A program made the position numbers and the translations under genes. The notes under the pieces were generated by a model, which did not search any database, was not told the DNA's origin, and was given only the letters and a program-made list of their open reading frames with translations. Positions 34,713 to 42,700 of a stretch of 64,000 nt of DNA are shown piece after piece. This stretch comes from CAVYWD01 sp963772225. GTDB taxonomy: Bacteria; Myxococcota; Myxococcia; Myxococcales; UBA5297. The stretch spans positions 186,001-250,000 of the forward strand of contig CAVYWD010000003.1 in NCBI GenBank assembly GCA_963772225.1, written 5' to 3'. The stretch's first letter is position 1. Every line of letters starts with the position of its first letter.

Positions 34713-35124
34713 GGCCTTGCCGGGCGCTGTCGTCGGGGCGCGACCCTGGGGAATCAATGCCGCGCCGGGTTTAGCAAGTTCAGGGCCACGGCCGGCGGAC
34801 GTCTGAGAGTCCGCGCGCACGACGGGAGCGGGCGGCCTGTGGGGAAAGTGCGCTCTGAAGATCACGAGTCCAGCTCGCCCCGCGGCCGGCCCTCGCGCCG
34901 GTTCAAACCCCTGCTCGGCCGCTCGCCCGGAGGCCAGGCGAGAGCGGATTTTCGGTGAATGCAGGCTTCCCCTGAGCGCGCGAACGAGCGCGGGGCCGCG
35001 AGACCCCGGTGCGCGACGACCCCATGGCGGCGGCGGACCCACCCCAACTTGGCCGAGCACGCGAACCAACGTGGATTGCGCCCGCTGGGCTCTTTAGGGC
35101 CCGCCGGGCCACTCAACCGCGCCC
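34713..35124. other. Intergenic stretch upstream of cheR
   Basis: No gene could be supported. Open frames here are Pro/Arg-rich and unlike proteins. A small inverted repeat (GCGGAC / GTCCGC near 34797-34816) is present. The promoter of the chemosensory cluster is expected in this stretch, but no boxes were assigned. Confidence 0.35.
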
Positions 35125-35697
35125 TCAGCTCTTGGAGGGAAGCCAAGTTTCTCGAGCGTAGAAGCGCACCGCTTCGTCCCCCACGCGGGCGAGGGCTTGG
35201 TGGTTGAGCCATGCGGTGACGGGTGCAGCGATGACCGGTACGGCGCGGCCGAGCGCCGGTAGCCCGCCCCTTTGAAAGAGCGCCACAGCGATTCGCCCCA
35301 GGACCTTGGGGCTGGCGCGCAGGAGGGGGCCGGTGCCGTTGGCGTATCCCAGGAGGTCGAGCAGGTCGGATTGGGCGCGGTCGGATTTCAGGCTCACGCG
35401 GTAGAGCGTCGCGACGTCGACGAGCAGCGAGACCTGGAGGTACGAGATGAACACCAGGTCCAAGGGAACGGAGACCAGGCCGAAGAGCCCGCTCACGGCG
35501 CCGGAGGTGCTGGCGATGACCTTCTTCGAGTCGACCAGCCGCTGGGCCAGCTCGCGCCGGCTCGCCGACGGATAGGTCCGCTCCAGGTCGACGACGCGCT
35601 CCTTGGCGCGGCCGATCTCTCCCAGCACCAGCCCGGATAAGCTCTGGTTGGCGAGTTGGCGGAGCTGAGCGGGAGTGAGCGAGGACAGGCTGGGCAC
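35125..35697 (-). CDS. EcsC-like membrane-associated protein
   Basis: A 190-aa protein with hydrophobic segments (SGLFGLVSVPLDLVFISYLQVSLLVDVATLY and VAVALFQ to VPVIAAPVTAWLN) and charged ends, resembling EcsC-family proteins, which have an unclear role near ABC transporter Ecs in Bacillus. The order RAKERVVDLERTYPSASRRELAQRLVDSKK, hydrophobic core, DLLDLLGYANG supports that assignment. It is preceded on the other strand by a secreted Cys-rich protein gene, so it is probably transcribed alone. Confidence 0.65.
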   Translation of the reverse strand: MPSLSSLTPAQLRQLANQSLSGLVLGEIGRAKERVVDLERTYPSASRRELAQRLVDSKKVIASTSGAVSGLFGLVSVPLDLVFISYLQVSLLVDVATLYRVSLKSDRAQSDLLDLLGYANGTGPLLRASPKVLGRIAVALFQRGGLPALGRAVPVIAAPVTAWLNHQALARVGDEAVRFYARETWLPSKS

Positions 35698-35979
35698 GCT
35701 GCCTCCGGGAGAAGAGGGCTTCGAAGGGCGAAACCGGAACGCGTGAGCGCAAGCGGTAACATCCCGCAGTGCGGGCGGTCAACCGGGAGGCCTGCGCGCG
35801 AGAGGGGGCGCTGCCGTTCGCCCGACGACGGGCCGCGCCGGGCTCCAGTAGTATCCACCGCGAGACCGCCTCGCCGCTCGGGAGAGACCCTCCTGGGGCA
35901 CGCGGGGGCGGAGGCGCTTCGCGCGGGCGCCTTTGCGGCCAGGCCTAAGGGCGCTCGGTCCCGCGCATCGCGAGGCCCC

Positions 35980-36528
35980 ATGTCGCTCGAAACGTCTTCG
36001 GTGTCGTCCGCTCGCCGCAGCTCCTCCCTGAGCGGGCTCGCCGGGCTTTCGCTCGCGCTCGCGGCGCTGGGCGCGAACCCTGCGTCAGCGCAGAGCCCGG
36101 GCCCGCCGTGCGAGGCCGCGTGCGCGCAGCTCGACCGCTGCCAGATCCAGCCGTACCGCGAGTGCCTCGAGTCGTGCCGGCGAAACGGGACGGAGCGCGA
36201 GCCCGGGGGCGCCGAGAAGCTCGGGCTCGTCTCCCGCGCGAGCTGCGAGCTCCTGAGCGCGGCGAAGGGCCAGATCTCCAAATCGCCGCCGGCCGCCGTC
36301 GCCCGACCCGCGGCGACGACTCCGCCGGCGGCCGCCTCTCCGGCGCGTGGTGCGCCCTCGAAGAGCGCCTGGCAATGCTGGGCGACGGGGATGTGGCGGA
36401 AGTCCTCCTGCAAGCCCGGCGAATTCTGCATGACGCGGACGCAGACCTCTTTTGGATTCGGGGAGACCGAGGTGCTGGCGCGGATTCCTCGGCCGAGCAG
36501 CAGTGCAGCTCGGCGATGTCGGGAATGA
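35980..36528 (+). CDS. Secreted Cys-rich hypothetical protein (probable frame break)
   Basis: I do not recognise this protein. A Sec signal (LSGLAGLSLALAALGANPASAQ) is followed by a compact Cys-rich segment (CEAACAQLDRCQIQPYRECLESC) and a Pro/Ala linker, then a second Cys-rich part (CWATGMWRKSSCKPGEFCMTRTQTSFGFGETE). After that the listed frame runs VLARIPRPSSSAARRCRE to a stop at 36528. The frame ending at 36596 instead gives ADSSAEQQCSSAMSGMIAASFGDGRVTSFCRATKCLRQ, with further Cys residues and a better fit, so a one-base break near 36470 is likely. Probably periplasmic with disulfides. Confidence 0.6.
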   Translation: MSLETSSVSSARRSSSLSGLAGLSLALAALGANPASAQSPGPPCEAACAQLDRCQIQPYRECLESCRRNGTEREPGGAEKLGLVSRASCELLSAAKGQISKSPPAAVARPAATTPPAAASPARGAPSKSAWQCWATGMWRKSSCKPGEFCMTRTQTSFGFGETEVLARIPRPSSSAARRCRE

Positions 36529-36609
36529 TCGCCGCCAGCTTCGGCGACGGCAGGGTCACGAGCTTCTGCCGCGCCACCAAGTGCTTGCGACAATAGAGAT
36601 TCAGCGGTC

Positions 36610-37059
36610 CTAGCGCCGCGGAGTGAAGACGAGACCGGGGCGGGCGGCCCTGCTCTGCCTCCAGGCCAGCGCGAACGAGGCGCTGGCGACGGCCGTGAAC
36701 AGCACCGGAATGACGAAGAAGTGAGTCGCCGACAAGGCGAGCGCCGCCAGGCAGACGAGAGCGCTGATCCCGAAGACCGGCGCGAGCCGGTCGGCGCTCG
36801 CGACCTCGGCCCGCGCGATGGCGAGGGTCACGGCGCCGAATCCCATCAACAGCAAGCCCATCATGAGGCTGAATCCATGGTGGTAGGCCCAGAGAGTGCG
36901 GTGAGGGCCAGGGAGGGCCACGGCCACCTCCCTCATCCGCCGAATCATCTCCTCCTGCTGCGGTGAGGGCGGGGCGAGCTGGTCCGTTAAAAGGTGGCCG
37001 GCGCCCACCAAGACGAGAGACCACGAGCCGACGCGAGAAAACCGCTGAGCGCTGGGCAT
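36610..37059 (-). CDS. Four-helix integral membrane protein (LIC_13387-like)
   Basis: Small membrane protein (149 aa) with four hydrophobic segments: WSLVLVGAGHLLTDQL, FSLMMGLLLMGFGAVTLAIA, APVFGISALVCLAALALSAT and FVIPVLFTAVASASFALAW. The second follows LWAYHHG. It resembles the LIC_13387 family of unknown function, an assignment from memory of the pattern. AGGAGG stands 10 bases before the ATG. It starts 26 bases after the end of the flavin monooxygenase gene, so the two and the TetR gene likely form one operon. Confidence 0.7.
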   Translation of the reverse strand: MPSAQRFSRVGSWSLVLVGAGHLLTDQLAPPSPQQEEMIRRMREVAVALPGPHRTLWAYHHGFSLMMGLLLMGFGAVTLAIARAEVASADRLAPVFGISALVCLAALALSATHFFVIPVLFTAVASASFALAWRQSRAARPGLVFTPRR

Positions 37060-37085
37060 GATTTGAATTCCTCCTATTCGATCGG

Positions 37086-38213
37086 TCAGGTGCGCAAGAG
37101 GGCCAGCCCGGGCTCCACCAGGCGCCCGAATCGCGCGTCCTTCGCCGCGCTTGGGATCCGCTGCATCATGCGGTCTCGGAGCCAGCGCGCCGGCGGGCTG
37201 CGCCAGTGGGCCACGGCGCCGAGTCGGCGCGAGTCCAGCATCACCTTTCGAACGCGCCCGTCTCGGGCGGTGGCGCAGCGGGCGAGCGCGCCGTCGACTC
37301 CGGGCTCCAGCGCGCGGGCGAGCGCGAGGGCGTCCTCGATGGCCATGGCCGCGCCTTGCCCCTGGTTGGGCGTCATCGCGTGCGCGGCATCTCCGAGCAG
37401 GAGGACGCGCGACCGGCCCCAGAGCGGCGACTCGAGCGCCTCCAGGTCGTGGTGCAGCGGCGGCGCCTCCTGGAGGACGTCGAAGAGCTTCTCCGGCCCG
37501 CCCGAGAAAGACCCGAAGGCCGCGCGGAACCCGTCGGGCCACGGGAGCTCCGGAGCGCGCGGCGGCGCCGACTTCACCAGGTAGTAGTAGAGCTTATCTC
37601 CGAGCAGCGGGACGATCCCCATTCGCTCTTGGCCGCCCCACGCCTCCACCGCTCGCTCGAATCCCGGGTTCCTGCACAGGCCTCGCCAGCAGGTCATGCC
37701 GCTGTACCCTAGGGCCACCGGGCCAAACAGCCGCTCTCGGACGCGCGAGCGAAGGCCGTCCGCGCCGATGACGACGTCGAAGCGCTTCGCTCCCGGCTCG
37801 CCGTCGAAGGTGACCTGCACGCATCCATCGACCTCCTCGAGCCCGGCCAGGCTGCGCCCCAGGAGGAGGTCCACGCCCCTGGGCATGGCGGCCAGCAGCG
37901 CCTCATGGAGGTCGGCTCGGGTCAGCGCCCAGGTCGGCCCGTACCGCTGCGCCAGCCGCTCCGTCTCCAGGCGAGCCAGGAGCGCGCCGCTCCTCGTCGT
38001 GACGTCCATCGACGGCAGCGCCAGCGCGCGGGCGCCCAGGTCGACCCCGAGCGAGGCGAGCGCCCGGGCGGCGTTGGGCGAGAGGATGAGCCCCGCGCCG
38101 GTCGGGGAGAAGCGCTCCGCGCGCTCGGCCAGCGTCACGCGGTGCCCGGCCGCCGCGAGCGCCGCCGCCGCCGTGAGACCTCCGATGCCTCCCCCCACCA
38201 CGAGCGCGTTCAT
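37086..38213 (-). CDS. FAD-dependent aromatic-type monooxygenase
   Basis: Group A flavoprotein monooxygenase of the PHBH/UbiH/TetX fold (375 aa). It has the N-terminal GxGxxG motif VVGGGIGGLTAAAALAAAGHRVTLAE, the DG motif VIGADGLRSRVR, and the second FAD motif LLLGDAAHAMTPNQGQGAAMAIEDALALA. Such enzymes use NAD(P)H and O2 to hydroxylate aromatic or related compounds. The start overlaps the stop of the upstream TetR gene (ATGA), so its expression is probably controlled by that repressor, as in detoxification or antibiotic-inactivation operons. The substrate is unknown. Confidence 0.9.
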   Translation of the reverse strand: MNALVVGGGIGGLTAAAALAAAGHRVTLAERAERFSPTGAGLILSPNAARALASLGVDLGARALALPSMDVTTRSGALLARLETERLAQRYGPTWALTRADLHEALLAAMPRGVDLLLGRSLAGLEEVDGCVQVTFDGEPGAKRFDVVIGADGLRSRVRERLFGPVALGYSGMTCWRGLCRNPGFERAVEAWGGQERMGIVPLLGDKLYYYLVKSAPPRAPELPWPDGFRAAFGSFSGGPEKLFDVLQEAPPLHHDLEALESPLWGRSRVLLLGDAAHAMTPNQGQGAAMAIEDALALARALEPGVDGALARCATARDGRVRKVMLDSRRLGAVAHWRSPPARWLRDRMMQRIPSAAKDARFGRLVEPGLALLRT

Positions 38214-38848
38214 GCAAGTTTCTCCATCTTGAAGAGCCGGCGAAGGGCCGACTCCAGCAGCGCGAGCTGTTCTCTGCGGGTCATCTGCCCGCGCAGGCCG
38301 GCGACGAGGGCGCCGAAGTACAGCCAGAAGAACGCCGCGAAGGCCTGCCCCGGGTCGATCGGCGCGAGCCCGGGCTCCCGGGCTATCTGCGCGGCCACCC
38401 ATTCCTGGAACTGCCGGAGCCGGGCCTCGGCGGGGCCGCCGGCGCGGCTGCGAAAGAGCGAGGCCGCGATGGCCTCGCGGGCGAGCTCCGGCTCCGCGTC
38501 GTACGAGTCGAAGAGCGCCTTCGAGACGTGGAGCAGGCGGCCGACCAGGTCGGCCCGCCCGCGCAGGCTGCCGATGGCCTCGTCCAGCGCCGAGGCGACG
38601 TGATCGTCCAGCAGGGCCTCCACCAGCGCGTCCACGTCGGGAAAGTGGACGAAGAAGGTGCCCGACGCCACGCCGGCCTCCTCGGCCACCTCGCGGGTCG
38701 TCGTCCTGGCCAGGCCCTTGCGCTTGAGCACCCGCCGCGCGGCGGCGAGGAGGCCCTCGCGCGTCCGCTGCTTCTGGCTTTGTCGGCTCCCCGCGGCCGG
38801 CGCCTCGAGGGTGGAAGGGCGTCGTCTCATGTCGATGAGCATACTCAC
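38210..38848 (-). CDS. TetR/AcrR-family repressor
   Basis: DNA-binding regulator of 212 aa. The N-terminal helix-turn-helix is RTREGLLAAARRVLKRKGLARTTTREVAEEAGVASGTFFVHFPDVDALVEALL; the rest is a helical ligand-binding and dimerisation domain. The open frame starts with GTG at 38848; in-frame ATGs at 38842 and 38830 are alternatives, and the GTG overlaps the palindromic operator, so an ATG start is quite possible. Its stop overlaps the start of the monooxygenase gene (ATGA). It should repress itself and the monooxygenase/membrane-protein pair until a small molecule binds. Confidence 0.9.
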   Translation of the reverse strand: MSMLIDMRRRPSTLEAPAAGSRQSQKQRTREGLLAAARRVLKRKGLARTTTREVAEEAGVASGTFFVHFPDVDALVEALLDDHVASALDEAIGSLRGRADLVGRLLHVSKALFDSYDAEPELAREAIAASLFRSRAGGPAEARLRQFQEWVAAQIAREPGLAPIDPGQAFAAFFWLYFGALVAGLRGQMTRREQLALLESALRRLFKMEKLA

Positions 38849-38862
38849 TGAGCGCGCTCAGT
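38847..38862. promoter_or_regulatory. Palindromic operator of the TetR-family repressor
   Basis: A perfect 16-bp palindrome, ACTGAGCGCGCTCAGT, lies at the 5' end of the repressor gene. TetR-family operators are typically such 14-20 bp inverted repeats next to the autoregulated gene. Its overlap with the GTG at 38848 suggests that translation starts further downstream. Confidence 0.7.
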
Positions 38863-39196
38863 CAAAGAGAATCGGCGGCGAATTTCGAGGAGGGTGCGTC
38901 CAACGACCCGCTCCTCCCCTGCGCGAGCGGCCGCTCGATCGCCGCTGGATCACAGGGGGCCGCCGCTCCACGACATGCACGCCGCCCGGGCCGAGCGCGG
39001 ACAAAGGAGCTTCGGCTGGGCGATGACCGGCGGCCGCGGATCCGGACGAGGCGCCGCTGCGGCCCTCGTGAAGCGTTTAGCCGCCCGCGCGCGCCTTTCT
39101 GAGCACGATGCCCGCCGGCCCAGGCGCTCGTCCTGGGCGAAGCCGGGGTTGAACAAGCCGCCTGCGGCGGCAGCTGGGGAGGTGAATCGGGTCTGG
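38863..39196. other. Intergenic stretch without recognisable genes
   Basis: No supported coding sequence or RNA gene was seen between the TetR operator and the hexanucleotide repeat. The short open frames are Arg/Ala/Pro-rich products of high GC. Confidence 0.35.
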
Positions 39197-39224
39197 GACG
39201 TCGACGTCGACGTCGACGTCGACG
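39197..39224. repeat. GACGTC hexanucleotide tandem repeat
   Basis: Four and two-thirds uninterrupted copies of GACGTC. It directly borders the left inverted repeat of the S23 element, which continues with looser GACGTG/GGCGAC repeats. Confidence 0.85.
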
Positions 39225-39706
39225 CTTGACGTGGACGTGGACGGCGACGGCGACGGCGACGCGGCCGTGGGCGGTCGTGTCGGAAATCAGCGACAGAGCT
39301 TGGTCAGCATGGCGACGATGCGCTCAAGCAGCTCGCAGCCTCGCCGACGTGCGGCAGCGTCGATGACCTTGAGCACGAGTAGGGCACCCAGGGCGGCGGC
39401 GCACTCCATCGCCGAACCGCGGGCGATGGCGTAGGTACGAGCTGCGTCTGCTTGTCCTGTCCGTCCAGCTGCTTCGGCGATGTTCGAGGGGATCGAACTG
39501 GCTGCTCGCCGAAGCTGGTCCAAGAGTGCGGAGTTCCCTCGAGGTGCATCGGATGAAAGCTGCGAAGCCAAGGCAAGAAGCTCGATGGCTCGCTGGTAGT
39601 CATCCATCTTTTGGAAGCTGAGCATTCTGATCGCATGGCAAGCACCTCCGACACGACCGCCCACGGCCACGTCGCCGTCGCCGTCGCCGACCACGTTCAC
39701 GTCGAG
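39225..39706. mobile_element. Inverted-repeat-bounded S23 (four-helix-bundle) element
   Basis: Two inverted repeats of 60 bases, 39225-39284 and 39647-39706, enclose 362 bases that are almost entirely one S23 gene. The inner 42 bases (39243-39284 against 39647-39688) differ at a single position; the outer 18 differ at three. The outer parts are GACGTG/GGCGAC-rich. The gene's stop codon lies 2 bases inside the left repeat and its ATG 21 bases inside the right. S23 proteins were first described from intervening sequences inserted in 23S rRNA genes, which are also bounded by complementary ends that fold into a stem. Here the unit stands outside any rRNA gene. Mobility is inferred from this architecture; no transposase is present. 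Confidence 0.6.
39287..39625 (-). CDS. Four-helix-bundle protein, S23/IVP family
   Basis: Small all-helical protein (112 aa) of the S23 (23S rRNA intervening-sequence protein) family, related in fold to the Avd accessory protein of diversity-generating retroelements. The signature is QKMDDYQRAIELLALASQL, LLDQLRRAASSIPSNIAEAAGR and a Cys-containing C-terminal helix pair (LLVLKVIDAAARRRGCELLERI). Family members form pentameric barrels that can bind nucleic acid. The start at 39625 has only a weak Shine-Dalgarno. The gene fills the space between two 42-60 bp inverted repeats, so its mRNA could be enclosed by a strong stem. Confidence 0.85.
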   Translation of the reverse strand: MLSFQKMDDYQRAIELLALASQLSSDAPRGNSALLDQLRRAASSIPSNIAEAAGRTGQADAARTYAIARGSAMECAAALGALLVLKVIDAAARRRGCELLERIVAMLTKLCR

Positions 39707-40304
39707 CGCCCACGTCAACGTGCGTGCCCGAAGAGGCGGTATGCTCGGCGGCGCTGGCATGCGGAGGAATCGACGCTCTCTGACCCCTCGCTCTCCAGCA
39801 GCGGGGGAGCCTGAGGACACTCTGCCGATGGGTTCTCTGTCCCTCGTGAATCCCGAGCCGAGATCCGCTCTCGCACCTCCTGAGGCAAGAAACGATGGGA
39901 GTCGTGGAACCGGCCCTTGTGGCCTTCAAGATCGCCGCAGCGGTTCTTGTGTGCCCGCAGGCCAAAGCAGTTGGCCGAGAAACCCTTCTAGAAGAGCTCG
40001 GGCCGGCTCGGCGCCCCATCCACCCCTGAGAACGGCTTCGTTCAACTCGACGTTTGCGCGGCGCGCCACGATGCGAGCGCCGTGCTCGCGTCCACCGCGC
40101 CGCGCAAACGCCTACTGGTTTGGTTTGGGGCGCTCCCGCCGTTCGCCGCGGCGGTGGGCGGCTGCGCGAGCTTGCCGCGGCGGCACTCCATCGCGGGGCC
40201 CCGTCGCTCCGTTCGTCCTCCGGCGAAAATCCGCCTGCTCTCGGAGATTCCTGGGCGATAATGGACGCCGACCCGAGCGGTGCAGAGGGCTTCCAGGAGA
40301 CTTC
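39707..40304. other. Intergenic stretch with a strong stem-loop
   Basis: No coding sequence was accepted. A 45-codon frame from 39895 has no supporting features. The stretch contains the stem-loop at 40051-40110 and AGGAG 5 bases before the GTG at 40305. Confidence 0.4.
40051..40110. repeat. Long inverted repeat / stem-loop
   Basis: Perfect 15-base arms CGTTTGCGCGGCGCG (40051-40065) and CGCGCCGCGCAAACG (40096-40110) enclose a 30-base loop. The loop itself contains a smaller stem (GCGAGC / GCTCGC). No T-run follows. It could be a REP-like element, a binding site, or an RNA structure about 195 bases upstream of the next gene. Confidence 0.6.
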
Positions 40305-41177
40305 GTGGATCGGATTGCCTTGCGACGGCGCGCCGCAGGCGCGCAAAGTTGGCGTCACTTCGGGGCGCTTGGGACCCCGAGGTCCGCGGCCCTGGCTTCG
40401 CTCGTATCTCTCGTTCTTCTCGCGCCGTTGCCTGCGGCCGCCTCGCCGAGCGCGCCGGTCATCGCGCACGAGCCGCTCTCGAGCTTCGCGAAGGGCGAGG
40501 CGCTCACCTTCAAGGCGAAGATCCGCTCGCCCATCGGCAAAGCCATCTTCTCCCCGGCGGTCTTCCTGTGCTTTCCGGGCGTCGAGGCGCCGCTGCGCAT
40601 TCCGCTCGCGCTCGTCGCCGGTGAGGCGAACACCTTCGCGGCGCAGGTTCCTCCGAACCTGACCCAGGCCGACTTCGAGTACTTCATCGAGGCCTTCGAC
40701 GAAGAGGGCAACGGCCCCTCGCGCCTGGGCAGCCCCGAGGCGCCCATCCGCGCCCGGGCGGTGGCCGCTTCCTGGAGCAGCCCCCCCGCGCCGCGGCCGC
40801 TCGCTGCCCCCGTCGAGCGAGACCAGGCCCTCGAGCTTGGGGCTGAGGCCGGGCGGCCATGGCAGCGCACCGCGGGCGCGGTCGGCCTGACCGCGGGCGG
40901 CGTGCTCCTGGCCGGCGCGCTTGGGTCCGGCGCGGTCGCGCTCGTCGCCAAGAAGGACGCCACCCGCGCCGCGGCCAAGAGCGCGTACGACGCGGCGCTG
41001 GCGCGGGCGCGGTCGAGCGCGCGGGTCGCCAACGGCCTGGCCGCCGCAGGCGCCGTCGCCGGCTGCGCCGGGGCGGCGTTTCTGATCTTCGCGCCCAAAG
41101 AAAGCGGGAAGGTCCCCGCGCTCGGGTTCGGCGCCGGGCCCCAGGGCGCCGGCCTGCTCGTCCAAGGCAGCTTCTGA
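40305..41177 (+). CDS. Exported/membrane-anchored hypothetical protein
   Basis: I do not recognise a named family. From a GTG start supported by AGGAG 5 bases upstream, the 290-aa protein has an N-terminal hydrophobic export signal (ALASLVSLVLLAPLPAAAS), an Ig-like or beta-rich domain (PVIAHEPLSSFAKGEALTFKAKI to FEYFIEAFDEEGNGPSRLGSPEAPI), a Pro/Ala linker, and two C-terminal transmembrane segments (TAGAVGLTAGGVLLAGALGSGAVALVA and VANGLAAAGAVAGCAGAAFLIFA). Myxobacteria encode many proteins with this layout, often next to regulatory or PEGA proteins. It is followed by a VWA lipoprotein gene on the same strand. Confidence 0.7.
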   Translation: MDRIALRRRAAGAQSWRHFGALGTPRSAALASLVSLVLLAPLPAAASPSAPVIAHEPLSSFAKGEALTFKAKIRSPIGKAIFSPAVFLCFPGVEAPLRIPLALVAGEANTFAAQVPPNLTQADFEYFIEAFDEEGNGPSRLGSPEAPIRARAVAASWSSPPAPRPLAAPVERDQALELGAEAGRPWQRTAGAVGLTAGGVLLAGALGSGAVALVAKKDATRAAAKSAYDAALARARSSARVANGLAAAGAVAGCAGAAFLIFAPKESGKVPALGFGAGPQGAGLLVQGSF

Positions 41178-41353
41178 GCCCGCCGCTTCCGGAATGGACC
41201 TAGTCCCTTGGCGAGGAAATCTTGCGCAGAATGGCAAAGGCTTCAGGTTTCACACTCCGGGCCTTAAGGAGCTGCAGCACCTGGGGTCTGGAGCCTGGAA
41301 TCTGGAGCCTAAGGCAACCCTCGTTGGTTCCGGCTCGGCCGGGTTAGGTCCAC

Positions 41354-42700
41354 GTGCACACGCGCTCAACGTTCGGACTGGCCGCCGCGGTCCTTCTCGC
41401 GCTCCCGGGCTGCGAGCGGCTCCTCGACCTGTCGCACGTGGAGTGGCACTGCAGCCCGCAAGAGTGCGGCGACCGGTGCGGGGCTGTCGACGACGGCTGC
41501 GGTGCCGCGTTGGATTGCGGCCCCTGCGCCCAGGCCGACGGCGGGCCAGACGCGAGCGCAGAGGCCGACGCGGGGTCGGCCGCCTGCGGCGACGGCGTGA
41601 AGAACCACGGCGAGACCGACGTGGACTGCGGCGGCTCGTGCCCCAAGAAGTGCGCCGACGGCCGCGGCTGCTCGAGCGGAGCCGACTGCGCCTCAGGGCA
41701 GTGCGCCTCGGGCGCCTGCGTCCCGAGCTGCGAGGCGGACAACGGCGGATGCGACCCCAACGCCACCTGCTCCAACGCCGCCTCCGGCCGCACCTGCACC
41801 TGCAAGAGCGGCTACCTGGGCGACGGGATGACGTGCCAGCCGGGCTGCCGCAGACCGAAAGTCATGCTCGCGTTGGACCGATCCGTCTCCATGATGCAGT
41901 CGCTCGGCGTTTCGCAGACGCAGTCGTATTGCTGGGACGGAAACTTCCAATACGATCCAAGCTCGTCCGTCGACTGCAAATGGAAGCATGTGCAGGCCGC
42001 CTTGAGCGGCGCGAGCGGCGTCTTGGCGACGACCAAGGGAGCCGCATTCTGGGGGCTCGCGGTCCTCAACGGCAGCACGGGGCTCAGCGACAGCTGCACC
42101 GCCGGGGACAAGATCGTGGACGTCGGCGACTCGTCGGACAACGTAGACGCCGTCGTGACCGCGCTGGAATCGCTCGTTCCTGTCGGCGGGACGCCGGCGG
42201 GGCCCACGCTCCAAAAACTGGCCTCCGACTTTAGCCTCGTTCGCTCGTCCGTTGCCGGCCAGGAACGCTACGTCTTGCTTCTGAGCGGCGGCGCTGCCGA
42301 CTGCAGCCCGGCCAGCAAGACGGCGTGCGAGGCGTGCATTCAAGGGTGCGACGGATACTTCGGGTTTTGCGCGGCCTGCTACGACTCTCCATGCAACGCG
42401 ACCGTCCCCATGTTCGCGAGCTTCTCTTGCGAGTCCAACAATTTCTGCCTGGACGACACCACCGCCGCCGCCGCGGTGACGAACCTCGCTTCGCTCGGGG
42501 TCAAGACGTTCGTCGTCGGGTTCGGGGCAGACACGGCCTCCGGCAAGACCGCCGACATCCTGAACGGCATGGCAATCGCGGGCGGCCTGGCGCGCGACGC
42601 GTCCGCGCCGAGCCGCTTCTACCAGGCGAGCACCCAGGCGGAGCTCGAGCAGGCGCTCGCGGCATTCGCAGATCTCTATATTCGGCCCTGCGCCCCGTGA
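41354..42700 (+). CDS. VWA-domain lipoprotein with Cys-rich/EGF-like region
   Basis: Surface lipoprotein of 448 aa. After the lipobox LPGC (Cys20) comes a Cys-rich region of about 130 residues with a CGDGVKNHGETDVDCGG block and an EGF-like module (CEADNGGCDPNATCSNAASGRTCTCKSGYLGDGMTC). A von Willebrand A domain begins at VMLALDRSVSM, whose DxSxS is the MIDAS metal site, and continues through VGGTPAGPTLQKL and TFVVGFGAD. Such proteins in myxobacteria bind surfaces or partner proteins. The start is GTG. A direct repeat TCTGGAGCCT occurs twice just upstream (about 41287-41310). Confidence 0.85.
   Translation: MHTRSTFGLAAAVLLALPGCERLLDLSHVEWHCSPQECGDRCGAVDDGCGAALDCGPCAQADGGPDASAEADAGSAACGDGVKNHGETDVDCGGSCPKKCADGRGCSSGADCASGQCASGACVPSCEADNGGCDPNATCSNAASGRTCTCKSGYLGDGMTCQPGCRRPKVMLALDRSVSMMQSLGVSQTQSYCWDGNFQYDPSSSVDCKWKHVQAALSGASGVLATTKGAAFWGLAVLNGSTGLSDSCTAGDKIVDVGDSSDNVDAVVTALESLVPVGGTPAGPTLQKLASDFSLVRSSVAGQERYVLLLSGGAADCSPASKTACEACIQGCDGYFGFCAACYDSPCNATVPMFASFSCESNNFCLDDTTAAAAVTNLASLGVKTFVVGFGADTASGKTADILNGMAIAGGLARDASAPSRFYQASTQAELEQALAAFADLYIRPCAP

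Noticed and set aside
34895..34920. GGTTCAAACCC, resembling a tRNA T-arm
   Set aside because: No matching acceptor, D-arm or anticodon arm can be folded around it.
39197..39284. Asp-Val/Asp-Gly repeat peptide (calcium-binding-like) from the GACGTC/GGCGAC repeats
   Set aside because: The peptide is a by-product of tandem DNA repeats that form the element's boundary; no surrounding coding frame.
39895..40029. Small plus-strand ORF starting MGVVEPALVAFKIAAAVLV
   Set aside because: No Shine-Dalgarno, no recognised family and no neighbour support; it could be chance.
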